DNA from: Alphaproteobacteria bacterium
GTDB lineage: Bacteria > Pseudomonadota > Alphaproteobacteria > SMXS01
Direction: 5' to 3'
DNA: 64,000 bases
Assembly: GCA_028284945.1 (NCBI GenBank)
Contig: JANQQJ010000040.1
Location: forward strand, 62,001 to 126,000
Shown here: positions 1 through 8,333 of the stretch, piece by piece
How positions within the stretch are numbered: the stretch's first letter is position 1
How the letters are laid out: every line of letters starts with the position of its first letter
Notes under the pieces: model-generated
Seen by the model: only the letters and a program-made list of their open reading frames with translations
Database searches by the model: none
Told to the model about the DNA's origin: nothing
Translations under genes and position numbers: made by a program

Positions 1-683
1 CTGGCACCCGTTAGAAAAATGACGGTAGCCGCTGCCCAGATGAAGCTGCGCCACGCCCCGATAGCAATGAATGCAAAAGGCACCAATACGGCAAGCTGAG
101 GTTTAAAGGCGAGCAGGCCGATAAGCACGCCCGCCAAAGCGGGGCGCCGCTCCAGGATAGATAGCGCACCGCCCATCAGCCCCGCGGTAAATCCGGCGTT
201 CTGCCCCAGAACAAGATTGAGAAACATTGCCGGTGTCGCCAGCACGGCGAGGATTGATATGCGCCATGACGTCAGCACGGGCCTGAGACCCGCTGCAAAG
301 GCCGCGATGCTGAGCGCCACCCAGACGAAGAAGCCTGGCACATAGGGCAGCAAGGCGAACGGAATCAGAAACAGCGCGGCGATGGGCGGATAGTCATATT
401 TAAAGCCAAGATCCTCCCGCCCCAGCAGCTCATCATGGAATTCTTTGAAGACCAGGAAATCATAGGCCTGTTCCAGCTCACGTTTGGCAGCGAAGTGCCC
501 GCCGCCCCAGAACGAGACGAAATCCGTTCCAAAGACCATGCCCTCGTCGCTGGAGAGCCCCTGCGATGTCCTGCCATAGAGATCGACGGCAAATATCGCC
601 ATGGCGGCGACAGCCCATATCATTGCATAGCGCTGCAACCGGTCGGGTGTCAGCCAGGCCATATGTTTCAGATCAAGCTTCAT
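1..683 (-). CDS. GT87-family (DUF2029) mannosyltransferase, partial
   Basis: This reading frame runs off the left edge of the window, so about 227 N-terminal residues are present and the C-terminus is missing. The protein begins MKLDLKHMAWLTPD and has a hydrophobic segment (about residues 20-35), an acidic loop with YDYPP, then several membrane segments. The motifs LGQN and FKPQ, spaced about 35 residues apart, are typical of polyprenyl-phosphate-mannose-dependent GT87 enzymes. Such proteins sit in the inner membrane and transfer mannose or a similar sugar to lipid or glycan acceptors. It is divergent from queC. Family assignment is by motif and topology; the acceptor is unknown. Confidence 0.75.
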   Translation of the reverse strand, partial: MKLDLKHMAWLTPDRLQRYAMIWAVAAMAIFAVDLYGRTSQGLSSDEGMVFGTDFVSFWGGGHFAAKRELEQAYDFLVFKEFHDELLGREDLGFKYDYPPIAALFLIPFALLPYVPGFFVWVALSIAAFAAGLRPVLTSWRISILAVLATPAMFLNLVLGQNAGFTAGLMGGALSILERRPALAGVLIGLLAFKPQLAVLVPFAFIAIGAWRSFIWAAATVIFLTGA

Positions 684-786
684 CGAATCGGTAAGGTCGT
701 GTTTTTGGAAGTCCGCCCCTCGCCCCTTCCAGTCTTCGTCGTGATCGCGTATCCATCGCACGGGACGAATTGGAGCGCCAGATTTC

Positions 787-1476
787 ATGAGTGAAAAACG
801 GGCAATTGTTCTTTTGAGCGGCGGACTCGACTCAGCCACCGTAATCGCCATGGCGCGGGCGCAAGGCGCGGCCGTGCACGCTCTATCGTTCCGTTACGGC
901 CAGCGGCACGCAGCCGAGCTGGATGCCGCGAAGGAGATCGCCCGCGCTAATCAGGTCACAGAACACCAGATTGTCGATATCGACCTGCGGCAGTTTGGCG
1001 GCTCCGCGCTGACCGATGATATTGACGTGCCGAAAGGCCGCAGCGCGGCCGAGATGGCCGGCGAAATTCCCATCACCTATGTCCCTGCCCGCAACACGAT
1101 CTTCCTGTCCTATGCGCTGGCCTTGGCGGAAGTTCGGGGCATTCGCGACATTCATATCGGCGTCAACGCGGTGGACTATAGCGGCTATCCGGATTGCCGG
1201 CCTGAATACATCGCTGCATTCGAGAGGATGGCCAATCTGGCCACCAAATCAGGCGTTGAGGGAGACCGCGCCATCCGTATCCACACGCCATTGATTGATC
1301 TCACCAAGGCCGAGATCATTCAACGGGGCACAGACCTGGGCGTGGACTATGGGGCGACTGTCAGCTGTTATGACCCTACACCCAACGGCGCGGCCTGCGG
1401 TGAATGCGATGCCTGCAGGCTCCGCAAAAAAGGCTTCGCCGATGCCGGTCTGCCGGACCCGACACGATACGCCTGA
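787..1476 (+). CDS. queC: 7-cyano-7-deazaguanine synthase QueC
   Basis: QueC converts 7-carboxy-7-deazaguanine to preQ0 using ATP and ammonia, in the cytosolic pathway to queuosine. The PP-loop SGGLDS lies at residues 11-16, and four cysteines at about 194, 204, 207 and 210 near the C-terminus form the expected zinc site. The length of 229 residues is normal. queE begins 2 bases after the queC stop, so the two are co-transcribed and probably translationally coupled. No preQ1 riboswitch is recognisable in the roughly 100-base leader. Confidence 0.97.
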   Translation: MSEKRAIVLLSGGLDSATVIAMARAQGAAVHALSFRYGQRHAAELDAAKEIARANQVTEHQIVDIDLRQFGGSALTDDIDVPKGRSAAEMAGEIPITYVPARNTIFLSYALALAEVRGIRDIHIGVNAVDYSGYPDCRPEYIAAFERMANLATKSGVEGDRAIRIHTPLIDLTKAEIIQRGTDLGVDYGATVSCYDPTPNGAACGECDACRLRKKGFADAGLPDPTRYA

Positions 1477-1478
1477 TT

Positions 1479-2114
1479 ATGAGTTATTCGGTCAAAGAGC
1501 TGTTCTTTACGCTACAGGGCGAAGGCGCCAATACCGGCCGGCCGGCCGTCTTCTGCCGCTTCGCCGGCTGCAATCTATGGTCCGGGCGGGAAGAAGACCG
1601 CGCGGAGGCGGTCTGCACCTTCTGCGACACGGACTTTGTCGGGATTGACGGTCCCGGCGGCGGCAAGTTCGACACAGCTGAAGCGCTGGCAGCTGCTGCC
1701 GCTGAAAAAGCCAGTGATGCCATGACCAGGGGCATGCTTTTGGTCTGCACAGGCGGTGAGCCGCTGCTCCAACTGGATGCGCCGCTGATCGACGCGTTTC
1801 ACGGGGCCGGATTCGAAATCGCGGTGGAAACAAACGGTACCATCGCGGCGCCCGCCGGTATCGACTGGATTTGCGTCAGCCCCAAGGCGACGGCGCCGCT
1901 GGTGCAGACATCGGGAGACGAGCTGAAACTTGTCTATCCGCAGGCCACCGCCATGCCGGACCGGTTCGTGGATCTGGATTTCCAGCACTTTTTCTTGCAG
2001 CCGATGGACGGCCCGGCGACGGCGGAAAACATCCAGGCCGCCACGGCCTACTGCATGGCCCATCCACAATGGCGGCTCAGCTTGCAAACCCACAAGATGA
2101 TCGGGATTCCCTAG
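1479..2114 (+). CDS. queE: 7-carboxy-7-deazaguanine synthase QueE
   Basis: This radical-SAM enzyme makes 7-carboxy-7-deazaguanine from 6-carboxytetrahydropterin, the step before QueC. The start MSYSVKELFFTLQGEG is chosen because it gives the standard QueE N-terminus and lies directly after the queC stop; a longer frame extends upstream but would overlap queC. The cluster cysteines are C31, C46 and C49, giving CX14CX2C, the expanded spacing of one QueE subtype rather than CX3CX2C. The GGEP motif follows at about residue 91. With 211 residues it is of normal size. Confidence 0.95.
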   Translation: MSYSVKELFFTLQGEGANTGRPAVFCRFAGCNLWSGREEDRAEAVCTFCDTDFVGIDGPGGGKFDTAEALAAAAAEKASDAMTRGMLLVCTGGEPLLQLDAPLIDAFHGAGFEIAVETNGTIAAPAGIDWICVSPKATAPLVQTSGDELKLVYPQATAMPDRFVDLDFQHFFLQPMDGPATAENIQAATAYCMAHPQWRLSLQTHKMIGIP

Positions 2115-2121
2115 GCCTATC

Positions 2122-2148
2122 CGTCATTCCCGCGAAAGCAGGAATCCG
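2122..2148. repeat. short dispersed palindromic repeat
   Basis: The sequence CATTCCCGCGAAAGCAGGAAT can fold as a hairpin with a GAAA loop and one mismatch in the stem. It lies just after queE. Very similar short palindromes are widespread intergenic repeats in proteobacterial genomes; this is the only copy I noticed in the window. It could help terminate the queCE transcript, but there is no T-tract. Confidence 0.5.
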
Positions 2149-2184
2149 TGCTAAACCGAGTAGCTGCGTTGAAATAGCCCCCGC

Positions 2185-2577
2185 TCAACGCGGAGGTGAC
2201 AAACGGTCGAAAATAACGGTCTCATTCGCTGCAAACGCTGGTTGGATTACCTTATCCCGCCAGTCAGGCATATAACCCGGCAACTTCTGAAACAGCCTAT
2301 CAACCGTTTCGAATCCCTGCAGTTCTTCGTGAATAAGCCAGACTTGTAAACCTGCATCCTCGCTCACCTCGATTTCAAAACAGACAAGGTCAGTTGTTAT
2401 CAGGTCTTTCTTATAAGCTGTTATCTTTAGAACCTTGTCGAGATCCACTCGAAAAAGCACATCGTCATGGCGAACTGCCTCAAACCCATCACCACTGACA
2501 ACCAATATTGGGTCAGGCTTGTTGTTGGGCGCCTGCTTGCTGAAGAGCTTCTCGATCCACTCGAAAGCCGCACTCAT
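2185..2577 (-). CDS. hypothetical protein, 130 aa
   Basis: I do not recognise the family. The protein is soluble, without signal peptide or membrane segment, slightly acidic, with a run of short beta-like segments (ILVVSGDGFEAV, VLFRVDLDKVLKI, TDLVCFEIEV) and a helix-rich end. It lies 6 bases downstream of queF on the same strand, so the two probably form one transcript. The tract KLFSKQ at the N-terminus and codon use are unremarkable. A role linked to queuosine is not implied by anything visible beyond this position. Confidence 0.7.
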   Translation of the reverse strand: MSAAFEWIEKLFSKQAPNNKPDPILVVSGDGFEAVRHDDVLFRVDLDKVLKITAYKKDLITTDLVCFEIEVSEDAGLQVWLIHEELQGFETVDRLFQKLPGYMPDWRDKVIQPAFAANETVIFDRLSPPR

Positions 2578-2583
2578 AAGGAC

Positions 2584-3039
2584 CTAACCCCTGCCCCTGT
2601 ATGTCGGCACGCCCTGGTCGGGCAACCATAGCCCCTCGGGTGGTGGGCCAGACTGATAGAACACGTCAATGGGAATGCCGCCGCGGGGATACCAATAGCC
2701 GCCGATGCGGATCCATTTGGGCGCGATCGCTGCCTCTATCCGTTTGGCGATGGAGACCGTACAGTCCTCGTGGAACGCCCCATGGTTCCTGAAACTGCCC
2801 AGAAACAACTTCAGGGATTTCGACTCAACGATTGACGCGTCGGGCAGGTAATCGATCACCAGATGGGCGAAATCCGGCTGGCCGGTGACCGGACAGATTG
2901 ATGTGAATTCCGGGCAAGTAAACCGTACTAAATAGTCGGTGCCGGCATGCGGGTTCGGAACGGCCTCAAGCACGGCTTCATCCGGTGTCGCGGCTATCTG
3001 GCTGTCGCTACCAAGCTGGGTCAGAGTCGTTTCAGGCAT
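2584..3039 (-). CDS. queF: NADPH-dependent 7-cyano-7-deazaguanine reductase QueF
   Basis: QueF reduces the nitrile of preQ0 to the amine of preQ1 with NADPH. The start [10 protein letters not shown] is preferred over upstream in-frame codons because it gives a 151-residue protein, the size of unimodular QueF. The active cysteine is in [12 protein letters not shown] (C49, with D56 seven residues later), and the substrate glutamate is in ESKSLKL (E72). Together with queC and queE about 0.5 kb away, this covers the steps from carboxydeazaguanine to preQ1; queD and tgt are not in the window. Confidence 0.96.
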   Translation of the reverse strand: MPETTLTQLGSDSQIAATPDEAVLEAVPNPHAGTDYLVRFTCPEFTSICPVTGQPDFAHLVIDYLPDASIVESKSLKLFLGSFRNHGAFHEDCTVSIAKRIEAAIAPKWIRIGGYWYPRGGIPIDVFYQSGPPPEGLWLPDQGVPTYRGRG

Positions 3040-3177
3040 TTCAGCACCCCTTATTGAGTGCCTCTGCTTACCGCAAAAACGCGCTGAGCGCGACGTCCCG
3101 GGCCACCGCACCTTGAACGGTGGTGGGTCAGTCTCTAAGTTGATCCAAATCCGATCACTAAAGGCATTCGCCACCTT

Positions 3178-4182
3178 ATGACCATCCGCAAAGATTTCGT
3201 CGAGAGCATCGGCAACACCCCTCTGATCCGGCTAAACGCCGCATCCGAAGCCACCGGTTGCGAAATTCTCGGCAAGGCCGAGTTCCTCAACCCCGGCGGG
3301 TCGGTCAAAGACCGTGCCGCCTGGGGCATTATCAAGGATGCCGAGGAACAAGGGCTGCTCAAGCCTGGCGGCGTCATCGTCGAAGGCACCGCCGGCAATA
3401 CCGGCATCGGGCTGGCGCTGGTGGGGAATGCCCGCGGTTATAAATCGGTAATCGTTGTCCCGGAAACCCAGAGCCAGGAAAAATTCGATATGTTGCGCCT
3501 CTGCGGCGCCGATCTGCGGCTTGTTCCCGCCGTGCCATACAAGGACCCGAACAACTATGTGAAGGTGTCCGGGCGGCTCGCTGACGACATTGCCAAAGAA
3601 AACCCCAACGGCGCGATCTGGGCCAACCAGTTTGACAATACCGCCAACCGCCGCGCGCATTTTGAGACCACCGGGCCCGAAATCTGGGATCAGACCGGCG
3701 GCAAGGTCGACGGGTTTATCTGCGCGGTCGGCACCGGGGGCACGTTGGCCGGTGTGGGCATGTATCTGAAAGATCGCAATCCGGATATTCAGATCGGTCT
3801 GGCTGACCCCATGGGCGCCGCGCTTTTTGAATATTACAAGAATGGCGAGTTGAAGTCCGAAGGCACGTCGATTACCGAAGGCATTGGCCAGGGCCGCATC
3901 ACCGCCAATTTGGAAGATGCGCCGGTCGATCACCCGTTCCAGATTTCCGACGCCGAGGCCTTGCCGATCGTGTTCGATCTGCTTGAACACGAGGGGTTTG
4001 TGCTGGGCGGCTCCAGCGGCATAAATATCGCCGGCGCGATCCGGCTGGCTAAGGAAATGGGGCCAGGCCATACCATTGTCACCGTTCTCTGCGACTACGG
4101 CACCCGCTATCAAAGCAAGATGTTCAACCCGGCGTTCCTGAAGGAACAGGGACTGCCGGTGCCGCACTGGCTCGATACCTAA
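3178..4182 (+). CDS. cysK: cysteine synthase A (O-acetylserine sulfhydrylase)
   Basis: PLP enzyme making cysteine from O-acetylserine and sulfide in the cytosol. The PLP lysine is K44 in NPGGSVKDR, and the substrate loop GTAGNTG and phosphate-binding GTGGT are both intact. At 334 residues it is slightly longer than the E. coli enzyme, with the extra length mostly at the C-terminus. It heads a sulfur cluster: sseA starts 19 bases downstream and metC follows, all on the same strand. It is divergent from queF, with about 138 bases between the two starts. Confidence 0.95.
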   Translation: MTIRKDFVESIGNTPLIRLNAASEATGCEILGKAEFLNPGGSVKDRAAWGIIKDAEEQGLLKPGGVIVEGTAGNTGIGLALVGNARGYKSVIVVPETQSQEKFDMLRLCGADLRLVPAVPYKDPNNYVKVSGRLADDIAKENPNGAIWANQFDNTANRRAHFETTGPEIWDQTGGKVDGFICAVGTGGTLAGVGMYLKDRNPDIQIGLADPMGAALFEYYKNGELKSEGTSITEGIGQGRITANLEDAPVDHPFQISDAEALPIVFDLLEHEGFVLGGSSGINIAGAIRLAKEMGPGHTIVTVLCDYGTRYQSKMFNPAFLKEQGLPVPHWLDT

Positions 4183-4201
4183 CGCTTAAGGCAGGACCGA
4201 C

Positions 4202-5047
4202 ATGTACAGCAAAACAGATTCCCTGGTCTCGACCGACTGGCTGCAGGAAAACCTCGAGGCGCCTGACCTGCGCATCGTCGATGCCAGCTGGTATATGCCT
4301 GATGAAGGCCGTGACCCCCGCGCGGAATATGACGCGGAGCACATCCCGGGGGCGGTGTTTTTCGACATCGACGAAATCAGCGACCTGGAAAACCCGGCGC
4401 CTCACATGCTGCCCCCAGCGGAGAAATTCGCCAGCCGGGTCCGCAAGCTCGGCCTGGGAGACGGCAATCGCATCGTCATCTATGACGGGGCAGGTTTGTT
4501 CAGCGCCGCGCGGGTTTGGTGGATGTTACGGGTATTTGGACACAACGACGTCGCCGTTCTGGATGGCGGTTTGCCCAAGTGGAAATCCGAGAACCGGGTG
4601 TTGAGCGATATGCCGGAATTACCACGTGAACGCCATTTCACGGCCCGCATGAACGCCACCATGGTCCGCGATCTGAACCAGATGAAGGACAATCTTGAAA
4701 CCGCCCGCGAACAGGTGCTTGATGCCCGCAGTCCTGCTCGGTTCAAAGCCGAAGAGCCGGAACCCCGGCCCGACGTACGTGGCGGACATATTCCAGGCGC
4801 CACCAACCTGCACTACCGCAGCCTGCTGAACAGCGACGGGACGATGTTGCGCGACGATGACCTAAGGCAAGCCTTTGCCGATGCGGGCGTCGACATGAAC
4901 CAGCCGGTCGTCACCTCCTGTGGTTCCGGCGTCACAGCGTCAATCCTGGCGCTGGGTCTGCATATGCTGGGCCACCGGCAGGTCGCGCTCTATGACGGTT
5001 CCTGGACGGAATGGGGCGCGCAGACGGACACCCCTGTCGAGACCTAG
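4202..5047 (+). CDS. sseA: 3-mercaptopyruvate sulfurtransferase
   Basis: Two rhodanese domains: an inactive N-terminal one (about 10-140) and a catalytic C-terminal one (about 165-275). The active-site loop reads CGSGVT with the cysteine at about residue 240, the form typical of mercaptopyruvate rather than thiosulfate sulfurtransferases. Length, 281 residues, is normal. Its place between cysK and metC fits a role in cysteine breakdown and sulfur transfer. A good purine-rich ribosome site (GGCAGGACCGAC) precedes the ATG. Confidence 0.93.
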   Translation: MYSKTDSLVSTDWLQENLEAPDLRIVDASWYMPDEGRDPRAEYDAEHIPGAVFFDIDEISDLENPAPHMLPPAEKFASRVRKLGLGDGNRIVIYDGAGLFSAARVWWMLRVFGHNDVAVLDGGLPKWKSENRVLSDMPELPRERHFTARMNATMVRDLNQMKDNLETAREQVLDARSPARFKAEEPEPRPDVRGGHIPGATNLHYRSLLNSDGTMLRDDDLRQAFADAGVDMNQPVVTSCGSGVTASILALGLHMLGHRQVALYDGSWTEWGAQTDTPVET

Positions 5048-5080
5048 CCCCTCCCCATACTCTGTGCCACTCTGGCGCTC

Positions 5081-6250
5081 ATGAAAAAAGACACCAAAAT
5101 CGTCTCCCTCGGCCGCGGCGGCGAGCATGCACCGGGAATGGTGAACGTGCCGGTTTACCACGCATCGACCATTCTGTTCGATACAGTGGCCGAGCTGAAT
5201 GCGGCTGTTGCGGGCCGCGACGAACATATCCTCTATTACGGACGGCGCGGCACGCCGACCCAATGGGCGCTGAAGGATGCGCTGACCGATCTGGAGGGCG
5301 GCGATGGCTGCATGCTCTATGGATCGGGTCTTGCAGCGATTACAGGAGCGCTTCTGGCATTTCTGAAAGCTGGCGACCATGTGCTGATGAGCGATTCGGT
5401 CTACGGCCCCACCCGCGTCTTCTGTAACCACGGCCTGAAACGATACGGGGTGGAGACGACCTATTACGATCCGGCGATAGGCGCTGACATCGCTGACCTG
5501 ATGCAGGACAACACTAAAATTGTCTTTGCCGAGTCCCCCGGTTCATTGACTTTTGATGTCCAGGACATGGCAGCCATCAGCGCAGCTGCCCACGCGCAGG
5601 ACGCCTACGTATTCGCCGACAATACATGGGCGACCGGCTATTATTTCAAACCCTTAGACCATGGTGTTGATGTATCCATTCAGGCACTGACCAAATATGT
5701 CGTGGGTCATTCAGACGTCATGATGGGGGCCGCCGTCGCCAATGAACGGGCGTGGAAACAGCTGCACCGGGGCGGTTTCATGCACGGGCATTGCGCCTCG
5801 CCGGACGACACATATCTGGCGCTGCGCGGCCTTCGAACTCTGAGTGTTCGGCTCGAGCGGCACCAGCAGAACGCGCTTACGGTCGCCAACTGGCTGGCGG
5901 AGCGGCCGGAAGTCCATCAAGTCCTGTATCCTGCCCTGCCGGGCGCGCCGGGCCATGATCTCTGGAAACGCGACTTTCAGGGCGCATCGGGTCTTTTCAG
6001 CATCGTCATGGAAGACGGGACGGACGATGCCGTGGCCGCGATGCTGGACGGGCTAGACCGCTTCAAACTAGGGTTTTCATGGGGCGGCTATGAAAGTCTG
6101 GCCCTGCCAGCGAAGCCCGAGCAGAGCCGTACGGCCACCACCTGGGAATCACCCGGGCCGATGATCCGGTTCCATATCGGTCTGGAAGACCCGGACGACC
6201 TGATTGCTGATCTGGATAAGGGATTCGCGCGTTACACCCGCGCGCTCTAA
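5081..6250 (+). CDS. metC: cystathionine beta-lyase
   Basis: PLP-dependent Cys/Met metabolism enzyme of 389 residues, cleaving cystathionine to homocysteine, pyruvate and ammonia. The PLP lysine lies in ALTKYVVGHSD and is followed by the family's GHSD signature. YGRRGTPT near residue 49 and ESPGS near 152 are further family motifs. The MetC-type wording of these motifs and the sulfur context favour beta-lyase over cystathionine gamma-synthase or gamma-lyase, but substrate preference within this superfamily is hard to fix from sequence. Confidence 0.9.
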   Translation: MKKDTKIVSLGRGGEHAPGMVNVPVYHASTILFDTVAELNAAVAGRDEHILYYGRRGTPTQWALKDALTDLEGGDGCMLYGSGLAAITGALLAFLKAGDHVLMSDSVYGPTRVFCNHGLKRYGVETTYYDPAIGADIADLMQDNTKIVFAESPGSLTFDVQDMAAISAAAHAQDAYVFADNTWATGYYFKPLDHGVDVSIQALTKYVVGHSDVMMGAAVANERAWKQLHRGGFMHGHCASPDDTYLALRGLRTLSVRLERHQQNALTVANWLAERPEVHQVLYPALPGAPGHDLWKRDFQGASGLFSIVMEDGTDDAVAAMLDGLDRFKLGFSWGGYESLALPAKPEQSRTATTWESPGPMIRFHIGLEDPDDLIADLDKGFARYTRAL

Positions 6251-6260
6251 GTGTTAGTCT

Positions 6261-6635
6261 CTAGCGAAAACGCTGACACGGATAAGCAAAACCAGTGCCG
6301 CTCATGGCATCAAGCTGCCCGGCATTGGAAAAACCGCTGGCGCAGCCCTGGAAGTTCGAGTCCCGGCGATCACCAAAGAACCGGCCGCCCCCGTCGCGGC
6401 GGCCATAAAAGTTCGTCGAATCGATCCGGCGGCCATTGCTGTAGAACTGGACCTGGGGCCCTTCGGGGTTGACGTCTGCGCCATACTGGCTGAAATAGCC
6501 CCGTTCAGAGAGATTTAGGCCACTTTCATCCATCTGCTCAGGCGCGATCACCTGAAACGCAGACGCACCGCCAAATGGCAGCGCGAAACTCAGCAGAACT
6601 GTCAGTGCCAATGTTCTCAACGGATCAATCTCCAT
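6261..6635 (-). CDS. secreted hypothetical protein, 124 aa
   Basis: The N-terminus MEIDPLRTLALTVLLSFALP is a signal peptide with likely cleavage after GGASA. The mature part is Gly/Arg/Tyr rich, low in secondary structure, with two cysteines (one in FQGCASG, one in YPCQRF) that could form a disulfide. The start at ATG 6635 is chosen for the AAGG five bases upstream. It converges with metC, 10 bases between the stops. I do not recognise the family. Confidence 0.65.
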   Translation of the reverse strand: MEIDPLRTLALTVLLSFALPFGGASAFQVIAPEQMDESGLNLSERGYFSQYGADVNPEGPQVQFYSNGRRIDSTNFYGRRDGGGRFFGDRRDSNFQGCASGFSNAGQLDAMSGTGFAYPCQRFR

Positions 6636-6698
6636 CACCTTCTGTTAAAATAGCACAGAAGTGCAATCAATCAACGGCTTGACCGAACGGATACCGCC

Positions 6699-7091
6699 AT
6701 GACCGACGCAACCAATCAATTGCTCGACATCGTTAAATTCGATGACCGCGGCTTTGTGCCCGCCATTGCACAGCAGCACGACTCTGGGGAAGTGCTGATG
6801 ATGGCCTGGATGAATGAACAGGCGATCCGCGAAACATTGGCGACCGGACAAGTGCACTATTGGTCGCGGTCCCGCGATGCTTTGTGGCACAAGGGCGAAA
6901 GTTCCGGCCAGACCCAGGAACTTAAGGATTTCAGTGTCGATTGCGACGGTGACACGATTCTGCTTTCGGTCGATCAAACCGGTGTTGCCTGCCACACAGG
7001 CCGCCGCACCTGCTTCTTCAGAGCGTTCAGAAATGGTGAGATTGTCGAGACCCAGGGCGTCGATATAGACCCAAAAACCCTTTATAAATAA
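6699..7091 (+). CDS. hisI: phosphoribosyl-AMP cyclohydrolase
   Basis: Third step of histidine synthesis: hydrolysis of the adenine ring of PR-AMP. The magnesium site DCDGDT (about residues 86-91) and the zinc cysteines in GVACHTGRRTCFF are intact. The 130-residue length indicates a stand-alone cyclohydrolase without the HisE pyrophosphohydrolase domain, as usual in alphaproteobacteria. It is not beside other his genes here. Confidence 0.97.
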   Translation: MTDATNQLLDIVKFDDRGFVPAIAQQHDSGEVLMMAWMNEQAIRETLATGQVHYWSRSRDALWHKGESSGQTQELKDFSVDCDGDTILLSVDQTGVACHTGRRTCFFRAFRNGEIVETQGVDIDPKTLYK

Positions 7092-7203
7092 AAGGTTACT
7101 ATCGATCCGACAAAGCTGAATACACCCTAAACTACCTGTTCATCTTGGGTACAGCGGCCCTGTGCGAATCTCCGTGTCATCAAGTCGACCAAAGGAGACA
7201 GAG

Positions 7204-8199
7204 ATGAACACGCGTTTGAAAATCCCAGTGATTGCCGCCGTAGCGACCGCCGTCGCTGCATTTGCGGTTCCGGGCGACGCAAGCGCCCGTCCGGGTGACG
7301 ACGATCGTGGCCGCCACGTTGAGCGCCACCAGTCCAAAGATCGCGACTTCGACCGCCGTAATCGCAAGGCCGACCGGCGCGCCGAACGCAGAGCCGATCG
7401 TCGCGCGGAACGCCGTGCTGACCGACGTGCAGAGCGTCAGGCAGATCGCAGAGCGGAACGTCGCGCTGACCGGCGGGCTGAACGCCGCGCTGATCGTAGG
7501 GCAGACAGGCGTGTGGAGCGTAGGGCGCACCGCAACCATGTCGACCGTGGCCACTATGCACACCGCGACAAAAAGGTCGTCCGCAAGAATGTGAAGAAGG
7601 TCTACCGCGACGACCGGCTGGTCAACAAGCGGGTCAGCAAGGTCTACCGCGACGGTCCGGACCGGTATTATTACAAGAATGGCCGGAGATACATCGACCG
7701 TAAGGGCTATAAGCACGGTTATAAGGATGGCTATCGCCACGACTACCGGCCCAAGGCCCATAAGCATCACTACAAGGGCCGCCACTACAATAACCGGTAC
7801 TACAGCTATCGTGGGACCCGTCATGACCGGGACTACTATGCCTATGACCGCAAGCGTCAGAAGCGCCTGCACAAGGCCTACCGCAAGGGGTACAAGCATG
7901 GCCGTTATCAGGCGCGGCACAACTACCGGTATGACTATGGCCGCCCGTATTGGGATTTCGGCTACTACCACCGCCACCGGAACCACTTCAATGTGTGGCG
8001 CCCCTACTTCGGCCGGTTGTGGAATGATTTCTACCACCAGGCTGGCTGGAACGGCGGCTACCGGAACGACTGCCACCCGGTAACGAAGATCAGGAACCGC
8101 CATGGCTATCCGACCCTCATTGGCGCCGTGATGTGCTACGACCGGTACGGTGAAGCCTATATCCTGCGCGGCAGCCGCCACGTTCTGCACCGCTACTAA
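7204..8199 (+). CDS. secreted Arg/Tyr-rich repeat protein with C-terminal Cys motif
   Basis: Start chosen at ATG 7204, preceded by AAAGGAGA. Residues 1-28 are a signal peptide ending GDASA-R. Residues 54-109 are 14 tandem four-residue units of RRAE/RRAD type, predicted to be a highly charged helix. Residues 110-285 are rich in Tyr, Arg, His, Lys and Gly. The last 45 residues form a separate segment with CHPVTKI, then GAVMCYDRYGEAYI and GSRHV, closely matching the end of the protein encoded at 8334. The two C-terminal cysteines probably pair. Strongly basic and likely periplasmic or surface-located, perhaps binding anionic polymers (inference). Family not recognised. Confidence 0.8.
   Translation: MNTRLKIPVIAAVATAVAAFAVPGDASARPGDDDRGRHVERHQSKDRDFDRRNRKADRRAERRADRRAERRADRRAERQADRRAERRADRRAERRADRRADRRVERRAHRNHVDRGHYAHRDKKVVRKNVKKVYRDDRLVNKRVSKVYRDGPDRYYYKNGRRYIDRKGYKHGYKDGYRHDYRPKAHKHHYKGRHYNNRYYSYRGTRHDRDYYAYDRKRQKRLHKAYRKGYKHGRYQARHNYRYDYGRPYWDFGYYHRHRNHFNVWRPYFGRLWNDFYHQAGWNGGYRNDCHPVTKIRNRHGYPTLIGAVMCYDRYGEAYILRGSRHVLHRY
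7363..7530 (+). repeat. tandem 12-bp repeat coding RRAE/RRAD
   Basis: Fourteen consecutive 12-base units encode alternating RRAE and RRAD tetrapeptides inside the preceding gene. Codons differ between units (cgc, cgt, cgg, aga, agg for Arg), so the amino-acid pattern is better kept than the DNA, which suggests selection on the protein and not a recent slippage expansion. Confidence 0.85.
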
Positions 8200-8224
8200 C
8201 GCAGAACTTAATCCCTAGACGTCT

Positions 8225-8251
8225 GAGCCGTCAGCTTTCAGCTGGCGGCTC
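8225..8251 (+). terminator. hairpin terminator after basic repeat protein
   Basis: An 11-bp stem (GAGCCGTCAGC with GCTGGCGGCTC, one G-T wobble) around a five-base loop lies 26 bases past the stop at 8199. A weak T-rich tail follows. It probably separates this gene's transcript from the gene starting at 8334. Confidence 0.65.
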
Positions 8252-8333
8252 ATTCATTTCCGTTCAGGAACTATTCATCTTGAAATCGCTACCTTCCGAC
8301 TCGTAGCCTGTGGAAGGGCTTGGGAGAGCACCA

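Noticed and set aside
684-786. preQ1 riboswitch upstream of queC
   Set aside because: I looked for the short preQ1-I stem-loop and A-rich tail and did not find them; the leader shows no convincing fold.
3100-3135. Hairpin CCACCG/CGGTGG in the cysK-queF gap as a riboswitch or terminator
   Set aside because: Short stem without T-tract or any recognised riboswitch core; too weak to call.
3232-4167. 311-codon minus-strand frame opposite cysK
   Set aside because: Shadow of a well-conserved gene.
7180-8190. 336-codon open frame antisense to the basic repeat protein
   Set aside because: It is a compositional shadow of a Tyr/Arg-rich gene on the other strand: Val/Ile/Ala-rich, no ribosome site, no domain.
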